Shown here: positions 34,593 to 41,771 of the stretch, piece by piece | How the letters are laid out: the number at the start of each line of letters is the position of its first letter | How positions within the stretch are numbered: the first letter of the stretch is position 1 | Origin: Sphingopyxis macrogoltabida | Lineage (GTDB): Bacteria > Pseudomonadota > Alphaproteobacteria > Sphingomonadales > Sphingomonadaceae | Direction of reading: 5' to 3' | Assembly: GCF_001307295.1 (NCBI RefSeq) | Contig: NZ_CP012700.1 | Span: forward strand, 3,227,001-3,291,000 | DNA: 64,000 nt | Program-made: the position numbers and the translations under genes | Notes under the pieces: generated by a model | The model's database searches: none | Told to the model about the DNA's origin: nothing | The model's input: the letters and a program-made list of their open reading frames with translations, nothing else

Positions 34593-35741
34593 TCAGGTCA
34601 ACGCCTCGAACTCGCGCGCCATCTGCAGGTGCAAATGCTGCGTCGGCACCTCGTTCGCGCCATAGAGGAAATCGGTCGTCGGCAGCGCCGCGGCATTGGC
34701 CTGGATCATCTCCTCCATCGGGAAATCCTCCTCCGTCGCCGCCTGCCGCAATATGTCCCAGCTCCGGTTGATCCGCGCCGCGACCTCGTCGGTCAGCTTG
34801 GCCGGATCGGTCAGGAAGCGAATATGGACATGGCATTTGCCGGGGTCGGTCAGGTGCGGCCACACCGTCCAATGCTCGATATGGTCGGGTGTTGGGATCA
34901 CGCTCATGTTCGGGAAGATCATCAGGTTGCCGGTCAGATAGCGGAATCCCTTGTCGATCGGCTCGCCCGCCTTGAGCTTGCGCGCCAACCGCTTGCGCGC
35001 CGAATAGGATTGGCCGTGCCGCCCGAGGTCGAGCCACACCGCGGCGCCGGTCTGGATCAGCTTGCCGACCCCTTCGGCGTGCAGAAATTGCGGGTGCAGC
35101 ACGTCGATCGCACCGTCCATCACCAGCTTCCAGTTGATATCGAGGTCGATCTTCTGGTCCATGAACACGGTGAGCAGGTCGATGTCATAGGCTGCGAGCC
35201 GCTCGTCGGCCTCGCCCAGATAGTCGGCAAGCGACAAGTCCTGCGGCGCCTGTGGCAGCTTGATCCAGATCAGGCCATGGCGTTCCTCGGCCTCGACCGA
35301 GAAGAGGTTGCGGCACCCCTTGTCGAGCGTGCCATATTGATCCTCGAACGGAATACCGCGCAGGCTCCCGTCGCCCTTAAAACTCCAGCCATGATAGGCG
35401 CAGACGAAAAAGGGCTTCTTCCCCTTCTCGCTTTGCTCGACCTTGCCGCCGCGGTGGCGGCACATGTTGCGAAACACCCCGACGCTGCCGTCCTTCTGGC
35501 GCACGATCAGCAGCGGCACGCCCAATATGTCGCGCGTCACGAAGCTGCCCGGCTCGGGCACCTCCATGCTCGTTGCGGCGGCGAGCGGCTGGCGGCGGAA
35601 CACCTCCAGCTCACGCGCCAGATGATCGGTATCGGTGAAATGCGCGGCGGGGACCTCGATCGAATCGGCGGCCATGTCGGTCGTGCCGTTTTCCAGATGG
35701 TCGACGATGCGGCGATAGATCGTATCCAGCTCGATTTTCAT
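34593..35741 (-). CDS. Rieske non-heme iron oxygenase, alpha subunit (2)
   Basis: A 382-residue Rieske oxygenase. The cluster site is CRHRGGK and CAYHGWSF (C-x-H, C-x-x-H), about residues 86-112; the mononuclear site reads MDGAIDVLHPQFLHAEG (Asp, two His). An ATG 24 bases upstream is possible, but MKIELDTIYRR at 35741 begins the family-like sequence and has a GGACA-type ribosome site. No beta subunit is adjacent. It is the first gene of an operon with ligase 3 and is divergent from the arylsulfatase gene, with a motif 2 operator in the 105-base gap. A mono-oxygenase or demethylase role is also possible, since single-subunit members of this size include O-demethylases. The substrate is unknown. 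Confidence 0.92.
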   Translation of the reverse strand: MKIELDTIYRRIVDHLENGTTDMAADSIEVPAAHFTDTDHLARELEVFRRQPLAAATSMEVPEPGSFVTRDILGVPLLIVRQKDGSVGVFRNMCRHRGGKVEQSEKGKKPFFVCAYHGWSFKGDGSLRGIPFEDQYGTLDKGCRNLFSVEAEERHGLIWIKLPQAPQDLSLADYLGEADERLAAYDIDLLTVFMDQKIDLDINWKLVMDGAIDVLHPQFLHAEGVGKLIQTGAAVWLDLGRHGQSYSARKRLARKLKAGEPIDKGFRYLTGNLMIFPNMSVIPTPDHIEHWTVWPHLTDPGKCHVHIRFLTDPAKLTDEVAARINRSWDILRQAATEEDFPMEEMIQANAAALPTTDFLYGANEVPTQHLHLQMAREFEALT

Positions 35742-35766
35742 GTCCTGTCCCTCGCCATCCTGCATG

Positions 35767-35801
35767 TTTACACTTTACGAAGATTGTAATTCATCTATAG
35801 T
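35767..35801 (+). promoter_or_regulatory. Motif 2 operator-like site and promoter (Rieske 2 / arylsulfatase)
   Basis: TTTACA (35767-35772), 12 bases, TGTAAT (35785-35790). It overlaps a possible sulfatase promoter: TTTACG (35774) as -35, a 16-base spacer and TATAGT (35796-35801) as -10, about 45 bases before the sulfatase start. A bound repressor would cover the -35 box. Confidence 0.58.
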
Positions 35802-35846
35802 GCGGCGTCAAGCATCCGGCGATCGACAGACACGAGGTGTACGGGA

Positions 35847-38159
35847 ATGAGGAACTACCGCTTTTTCAACATGGCGAGCGCCTGCGCGATCGCAGCGGCG
35901 GCGGCCATGCCGGCATCGGCGGCGCCCGGCGACCAGCCGAAGATCGGCAAGACCTTCGCCGATTCGGCGCCCGGCAAAATCGCTCGGACCGTTGCCCCCG
36001 CAGGCTCCCCCAATGTCCTCGTCTGGGTGATCGACGACATGGGCTTCGGCCAGCTCGGCAGCTATGGCGGCCTCGTCGAAACCCCCAACATCGACCGCGT
36101 CGCGCAGCGGGGCCTGCGCTACACCAATTACCATACGACCCCCATCTGCTCCGCCAGCCGCGCCGCGCTGCTCACCGGGCGCAATTCGCACCGCGTCCAT
36201 ATCGGCGGCCATTCGGCGATCGCGGTCGGCTTTCCCGGGCAGGACGCGCTCGTCCCGCGGAGCGCGGGCACCGTCGCCGAGAATCTGCGCCAGTCGGGCT
36301 ATCTCACCTATGCGATCGGCAAATGGGACCATCTGCCGCAAACCGATGCCTCGGCTGCGGGGCCCTTCACCTATTGGCCGAGCGGCCAAGGGTTCGACCG
36401 CTATTATGGCTTCCTCGCCTTCGACGCCGACAACTTCGACCCGAAGCTTTGGTCGGACCATGATCCGGTCACGCTGTCGCCGCGCCCCGACTATCATCTC
36501 AGCGCCGACATGGCCAACAAGGCGATCGGCTGGATCGGTGCGCGCGACGCCACCGATCCGAAGCGGCCATTCATGATGTATTGGGCGACCGGCGCGGTTC
36601 ATGCCCCGCACCACGCGCCGCAGCGCTGGCTCGACCATTATAAGGGCCGCTTCGACGCGGGCTGGGACGTCGCGGCGCAACAGGTGCTCGATCGCCAGAA
36701 GAAACTCGGCCTCGTCCCGTCCGACATGGCGCTCCCGCCGCTGCCCGCCGGGGTAAAACATTGGGCCGAGCTCAGCCGCGACGAGCAGCGCATGTTCGCG
36801 CGTCAGATGGAGGCCTTCGCGGCGCAACTCAGCCACGCCGACGAACAGTTCGGCCGCATCCTCGATGCGATCGAAGCGCGGGGCGAACTCGACAACACGG
36901 TCGTCGTGATCACCGCCGATAATGGCGCCAGTGCCGAGGGCGCACCGCAGGGCACCTTCAGCGAACATTATTTCGCCAACGCCTATTTCGCGACGCTCGC
37001 TGAAAATCTGCGCCACTATGACGATTGGGGCGGCCCCTCGACCTATCCGCACTACGCCAATGGCTGGGCGGTCGCGGGCAACACGCCGTTCCGCTATTAC
37101 AAGCAGACGGCCTATGAGGGCGGCACCCGCGTCCCGCTGATCCTGTCGTGGCCCGGCGGCATCGCGGCGCGCGGCGAGCTGCGCGGTCAGTATCAGCATG
37201 TCACCGACATCACTCCGACGATCCTCGACGCCGCCGGCATCGCCCCCGCGGCGATGGTCAACGGCCAGCGGCAGATGGCGTTCGACGGCGTCAGCATGAA
37301 ATACAGCTTCGCCGCCCCCGCCGCGCCGACGCGCCATGCGACGCAATATTACGAGATGTACGGCAACCGGTCGATCTATGCGAACGGCTGGAAAGCCGTC
37401 GTGCCGCACCGGCTCGACGTGTGGGATTTCATGAACCGGCCGACATTTAGCGACGACAAGTGGGAACTCTATAACGTCGCGGCCGATCCCGGCGAACAGC
37501 GCAACGTCGCCGCCGCAAACCCGCGCAAGCTTGCCGAAATGAAGGCATTGTTCGATCGCGAGGCAAAGGCGAACAACGTCTATCCGCTGACCAACACCAG
37601 CGACGCATGGGGCTATGTCCGCAAGATCATGGCGGCGGATATGGCGCGCCGCGGCTATCTGTGGACCTACACCGGCGCCACTGCGCGCATCCCCGAAGCG
37701 CTCGCCCCGCCTGTCCCGTCGACGAGCTTCACGATCGAGGCAGCGCTCGATCTCGATGCCGACGCCAATGGCACCATCGCCGCGATCGGTGGCCGTCACG
37801 GCGGCTTCGCACTCCATATGCGCAAGGGCCGTCCGGTCTTCACCTATCGCAGCCTCGACATGAAGCTGAGCGAGGTCGCCGCCGACCGCGTGCTTCGCCG
37901 CGGTGCCGCCAATGTGCTGCTCCGCTTCGAACGACGCGGCGAAAGCGAGGCGCTTGTCCACATCCTCGCCGACGGCGCCGAAGTCGCGAGCGGCACGATC
38001 AAAGGCGCCCTGCCCCGCCTGTCCTTCTCGCCGAGCGAAACCTTCGACCTCGGACAGGACAGCGGATCGGGCCCGCTTGCCGATGGCAAGACCGCGGGCG
38101 TGCTCGATGGCCGCATCCGTACCGTCAATATCCGGATCACCCCGCCAAGGGCGCAGTGA
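35847..38159 (+). CDS. Type I arylsulfatase, exported
   Basis: A 770-residue sulfatase of the alkaline-phosphatase superfamily. Seen: a signal peptide (MRNYRFF to PASAAPG), the metal-binding WVIDDMGFGQLGSYGG, and the catalytic CSASR with Cys101, which becomes formylglycine (type I pattern C-x-A/P-x-R), followed by AALLTGR. ITADNGAS supplies further metal ligands. Beyond about residue 590 an extra beta-rich C-terminal domain follows, so the protein is longer than short sulfatases (500-550). It removes sulfate from aryl or alkyl sulfate esters, probably in the periplasm. It is followed by molybdopterin oxidoreductase 3, 17 bases downstream, and an MFS gene. The maturase for formylglycine is not in the window. 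Confidence 0.94.
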   Translation: MRNYRFFNMASACAIAAAAAMPASAAPGDQPKIGKTFADSAPGKIARTVAPAGSPNVLVWVIDDMGFGQLGSYGGLVETPNIDRVAQRGLRYTNYHTTPICSASRAALLTGRNSHRVHIGGHSAIAVGFPGQDALVPRSAGTVAENLRQSGYLTYAIGKWDHLPQTDASAAGPFTYWPSGQGFDRYYGFLAFDADNFDPKLWSDHDPVTLSPRPDYHLSADMANKAIGWIGARDATDPKRPFMMYWATGAVHAPHHAPQRWLDHYKGRFDAGWDVAAQQVLDRQKKLGLVPSDMALPPLPAGVKHWAELSRDEQRMFARQMEAFAAQLSHADEQFGRILDAIEARGELDNTVVVITADNGASAEGAPQGTFSEHYFANAYFATLAENLRHYDDWGGPSTYPHYANGWAVAGNTPFRYYKQTAYEGGTRVPLILSWPGGIAARGELRGQYQHVTDITPTILDAAGIAPAAMVNGQRQMAFDGVSMKYSFAAPAAPTRHATQYYEMYGNRSIYANGWKAVVPHRLDVWDFMNRPTFSDDKWELYNVAADPGEQRNVAAANPRKLAEMKALFDREAKANNVYPLTNTSDAWGYVRKIMAADMARRGYLWTYTGATARIPEALAPPVPSTSFTIEAALDLDADANGTIAAIGGRHGGFALHMRKGRPVFTYRSLDMKLSEVAADRVLRRGAANVLLRFERRGESEALVHILADGAEVASGTIKGALPRLSFSPSETFDLGQDSGSGPLADGKTAGVLDGRIRTVNIRITPPRAQ

Positions 38160-38176
38160 CAGAAGGAGGAAGTCGC

Positions 38177-40285
38177 ATGGCCTTCACCACCATCCCCGGC
38201 GCCGATGGCGACCACATCACGTACTGCCGTGTCTGCGAGGCGCTGTGCGGCATGATCGCGACGGTCGCGGACGGCAAGATCGTCAAGGTCCGCCCCGACC
38301 GCGACAATCCCCATTCGCGCGGCCACATCTGCGTCAAGGGCCCGGCGCTCGCCGAGGTTACCTATGATCCCGACCGCGTCACCACGCCGCTGAAGCGCGT
38401 CGGCGGCCCCGGCGAGTTTGCGCCGGTCGGCTGGGACGAAGCGCTGAACGATATCGCCGCGCGCCTGTCGGCCTCGATCGACGCGCATGGCAGCCAGAGC
38501 TTTGCGATGAACACCGGCAACCCGCCGAGCATGGGCTGGCCCAGCTCAATGGGCAATTACCTCTTCAGCCGCGCCATGGACTGCACCAAGCTGTTCACGC
38601 CGTCCTCGGAGGATATCACATCGGTCGTGCTCGCGACCGAGTTGATCTTCGGCACCCACGGCTTCGTCTTCCCCGACCTCGCACAATGCGATCACCTGCT
38701 GATCTTCGGGTCGAACCCGCTGGTCAGCCATGGCTCCTTGCTCATCGCACCGCGCTTCAAGGAGGATCTGGTCGAGATCGCCGAGCGCGGCCGCGTCATC
38801 GTCGTCGATCCGCGGCGCAGCGAGACGGCGCGCAAGTTCGAACATGTCTCGATTATCCCCGCCGGCGACGTCTGGCTGCTCGGCGCCATGGTGCGGACCG
38901 TGCTTGTCGAAGGGCTGGCCGACATGGACTTTGTCGAACGCCATTGCACCGGTTTTGCCGAGCTGGCGGCGGCAATCGACTGGATCACCCCCGAACTGGC
39001 GGCGCCGCGCTGCGGCATCGAGGCCGACGAAATCCGGACCCTCGCGCGCGATTTCGTCGCCGCGCCGCGTGCCGCCGCGATGGGCCGCATCGGCATCTGC
39101 CGCGCCAGCTACTCGACGCTGACCAACTATTTCCTGCACCTGCTCAACGTCCTCGGCGGCAAGTTCCACAAGCCGGGCGGCGTCGGTTGGGGGCACGGCG
39201 GCACCGCGACCGAGGCGCAATCGACCGGGCCGGGGCACGCGCGCCACAAACGTCACAGTTCGCGCGTCAGCGGCCAGGCCTCGGTCTGGGGCACCCAGTC
39301 GAGCCTGACCTTCCTCGAAGAAATGACGACGCCCGGCGAGGGGCAGATCAGGACGCTGCTCACCGTCGGCGCCAATCCGGTGCTGTCGATGCCCGGCGGC
39401 CCGCGCCTGCCCAAAGGTTTCGCAGGGCTCGACCTGATGGTGTCGGTCGATCTCTACATGACCGAAACCTCGCGCCACGCACACTACATCCTTCCCGCTA
39501 CCACCGCGCTCGAACGTGAGGATATCAACCAGTTCTTCATGAACCACATGGTCCGCCCCTTCGCGCAATATGTCCCCGCGGTGGTCCCGCCGACCGGGCA
39601 GGCGCGCGGCGAATATGAAATTTTGCGCGACCTCGCCGCGCGGATGGACCGCGACGGCGCCTTCGGCAACATGACGCCGTTCGAGATGGCCGACGGCGCG
39701 CTGCAAGCGGGAATCGAGGGCCAGGACGGACTGTCGCTTGCCAAGCTGAAAGCCAACCCGCACGGTGTGATGATCGAACGCGGCCGCTGGGCCTTCGACT
39801 TCGAAAAGCGCATCGGCCACCCCGACGGCAAGATCCACTTGTGGGACGATATCGCGGGCGACGAGGTCGCGCGGCTCCGCGCCGAACCCGATCCCGACCC
39901 CAATATGCTCCGCCTGATCAACCTGCGCAAATTGCGCTCGATCAACAGCTGGATGCATAATGTCGACAAGCTCGTCCGCTCGGACTCGCCCGCGCTGCTG
40001 ATCAACCCGGCGGACGCCGCCGCGCGCGGCATCGACGACGGGATGGCGGTGAAGATTTCGACGCAGTGGGGCACGATCGAGGTCGTGGCCGAGGTAACCG
40101 ACGAGGTCCGCCCGGGCTGCGTCGCCTATCCGCACGGCTGGGGTCATCGCGGCGGCTGGCAGGGGGCCAATGCCCAACCGGGGCGCAACCTCAACGAGAT
40201 TACCCCGGCTACCCCCGATCAGGCCGAGCAGGTGTCGGGCATGAGCTGGCTCGAAGGCTTTGCGGTCGAGATTTGCGCGGCATGA
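38177..40285 (+). CDS. Molybdopterin-dependent oxidoreductase (3), DMSO-reductase superfamily, stand-alone
   Basis: A 702-residue enzyme of the same family as those at 9834 and 17232, but more divergent. The iron-sulfur ligands are Cys17, Cys20, Cys24 (YCRVCEALC) and Cys52 (HICVKG). Shared blocks are FGSNPLVSHGS, VDPRRSETARKF, MGRIGICRASYSTLTN and YPHGWGHRGGW. The stretch before the first pterin block reads SSEDITSVVLATELIFG, so the Cys/Sec ligand of formate dehydrogenases is again not seen. The start at 38177 is preceded by a strong AGAAGGAGGAAG site; in-frame codons upstream overlap the sulfatase gene. The stop overlaps the start of the MFS gene (ATGA). Co-transcription with a sulfatase and a transporter suggests work on the desulfated product. 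Confidence 0.9.
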   Translation: MAFTTIPGADGDHITYCRVCEALCGMIATVADGKIVKVRPDRDNPHSRGHICVKGPALAEVTYDPDRVTTPLKRVGGPGEFAPVGWDEALNDIAARLSASIDAHGSQSFAMNTGNPPSMGWPSSMGNYLFSRAMDCTKLFTPSSEDITSVVLATELIFGTHGFVFPDLAQCDHLLIFGSNPLVSHGSLLIAPRFKEDLVEIAERGRVIVVDPRRSETARKFEHVSIIPAGDVWLLGAMVRTVLVEGLADMDFVERHCTGFAELAAAIDWITPELAAPRCGIEADEIRTLARDFVAAPRAAAMGRIGICRASYSTLTNYFLHLLNVLGGKFHKPGGVGWGHGGTATEAQSTGPGHARHKRHSSRVSGQASVWGTQSSLTFLEEMTTPGEGQIRTLLTVGANPVLSMPGGPRLPKGFAGLDLMVSVDLYMTETSRHAHYILPATTALEREDINQFFMNHMVRPFAQYVPAVVPPTGQARGEYEILRDLAARMDRDGAFGNMTPFEMADGALQAGIEGQDGLSLAKLKANPHGVMIERGRWAFDFEKRIGHPDGKIHLWDDIAGDEVARLRAEPDPDPNMLRLINLRKLRSINSWMHNVDKLVRSDSPALLINPADAAARGIDDGMAVKISTQWGTIEVVAEVTDEVRPGCVAYPHGWGHRGGWQGANAQPGRNLNEITPATPDQAEQVSGMSWLEGFAVEICAA

Positions 40286-41577
40286 CGGAGACCGCATGGC
40301 CGTCGCTCCGCCGCGCCTGGTATGTCGCGGCGCTGCTCTGCATGATCGCGGCGCTCTCCTATCTCGACCGTTATATCATCGCGCTGCTCGCCGATCCCAT
40401 CATCAGGGATATGGGCATCGATGCAACCGCGATCGGCCTGCTCATTGGGCTCGGGTTCGGATTGCTCTACGCGCTGTCGGGCGTCCCCGTCGCCTATCTG
40501 ATCGACCGCGGCACGCGCGTGCGCATCGTCGGAATCGGCGTCATCGTCTGGAGCCTGTCGACGGTCGCCTCGGGCTTCGCGCCCAATTTCGAGATATTGC
40601 TGGGAACACGGGCGGGAGTCGCGATTGGCGAAGCAGTGCTGGTGCCCGCGACGGTCTCGATCGTCGCCGACTTGTTCCCGCCCGAAAAGCGAGCACTGCC
40701 GATCGGGCTGTTCATGGCGGTATCAACCCTCATGGCATCGGGCGCCTTCCTGATCGGTGCCTGGGCTTTCGAGCTGGCGACGGTCCTGTCGCCCGACCTC
40801 GGGCTCAGCCCGTGGCGGCTGACGCTCGTTATCGTCGGCGTGCCGGGACTGCTCCTCGGCCCGCTCTGGCTGATCAGCGTCGCCGAACCTCAGCGCATCG
40901 AGGAGCCGGGACAGGCCGACCAGACCAGTATCGCAGTCGCCTTCGCCTATCTCCGCCGCCACTGGCGCTTCTATCTCCCCTTCTATCTGAGCTTCGGCGT
41001 GTCGGCGCTCGCGAGCTACAGCTTCATCGCCTGGACCGCGACGATGCTGACGCGCAGCTATAGGCAGAGCGTCGCCGAGGCCGGTGCGATCTTCGGACTG
41101 GTGGGCGTGATCGCAGCGGCCGTCGCCGCGATTTTCTGGCCAGCCATCAGCGCCTGGGTGCTGAAGCGCGGCCGCGCCGAGTTGGCAGTGCTCGCGCTCG
41201 CTATCGGCCTGGGCATCGGTCACGCCGCGGTTGCGGCTTTCCTGCTCGCAAGCGATATCGACGGCGCGATTGCGCTCATCGCCATCGCAACCTTCGGCTA
41301 TGGCGCGGCGGGCGGGCTTGCGGTGCTGATCATCCAGCACATCGCCCCGCCGCGCATGCGCGCCAAGATCACCTCGCTCTATGTGCTCGTCGGCAATCTC
41401 GTCGGTCTGACCTGTGGCCCGGCACTGTCGGCGTGGCTGTCCGATGCGGTGTTCACCGACGACGACGCGCTGCGCCAGAGCCTGTCGGTGCTGGCCCTGA
41501 TCATGCTGCCGCTCACCGTCGGCCTGATCCTGCTCGCCACGATGGCGCACCGCCGCGTCGCCGATGAGGGGTACTGA
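40282..41577 (+). CDS. Major facilitator superfamily transporter
   Basis: A 431-residue inner-membrane transporter with about 12 hydrophobic segments. Seen: the first helix AALLCMIAALSYLDRYIIALL, with the SYLDR stretch typical of the anion/aromatic acid and hexuronate-type MFS groups. The loop 2-3 segment YLIDRGTRVRIVGIG is the MFS motif A region. LLGTRAGVAIGEAVLVPATVS follows in helix 4-5. The start overlaps the stop of molybdopterin oxidoreductase 3 (ATGA). It would carry a substrate or product of the sulfatase/oxidoreductase pair across the inner membrane, perhaps as an organic acid with protons. The substrate is not predictable. Confidence 0.93.
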   Translation: MTETAWPSLRRAWYVAALLCMIAALSYLDRYIIALLADPIIRDMGIDATAIGLLIGLGFGLLYALSGVPVAYLIDRGTRVRIVGIGVIVWSLSTVASGFAPNFEILLGTRAGVAIGEAVLVPATVSIVADLFPPEKRALPIGLFMAVSTLMASGAFLIGAWAFELATVLSPDLGLSPWRLTLVIVGVPGLLLGPLWLISVAEPQRIEEPGQADQTSIAVAFAYLRRHWRFYLPFYLSFGVSALASYSFIAWTATMLTRSYRQSVAEAGAIFGLVGVIAAAVAAIFWPAISAWVLKRGRAELAVLALAIGLGIGHAAVAAFLLASDIDGAIALIAIATFGYGAAGGLAVLIIQHIAPPRMRAKITSLYVLVGNLVGLTCGPALSAWLSDAVFTDDDALRQSLSVLALIMLPLTVGLILLATMAHRRVADEGY

Positions 41578-41582
41578 CCCGG

Positions 41583-41725
41583 CTACGGCTTGCAGGTCGC
41601 CGCGAGCGGCCGCCTTCGTTCGGCAAAGCGCCGGACCAGCGATAGAAGGACGGCACGCCGCCGTCGCCGACATCGGACGGCTTGGCCGCTGCCGGAACCG
41701 TCGTGGCCAACAATAGCAACAGCAT
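41583..41725 (-). pseudogene. Possible remnant of a secreted lipase gene
   Basis: On the minus strand an ATG at 41725 begins a signal-peptide-like sequence, MLLLLLATTVPAAAKPSDVG, followed by GDGGVPSFYRWSGALP. This looks like the N-terminus of an exported lipase-type hydrolase of sphingomonads. The family sequence stops after about 35 codons. In another frame the next bases read RRPLAATCKP and end in a stop at 41583, which could be the old C-terminus after a large internal deletion. It fills the gap between the convergent MFS and TonB receptor 2 genes. Only about 140 bases remain, so this reading is tentative. Confidence 0.35.
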
Positions 41726-41771
41726 GAGCCCGGCCGCTTACGCGGTGCCGGGCTCCATGTCGTTCCGGACA

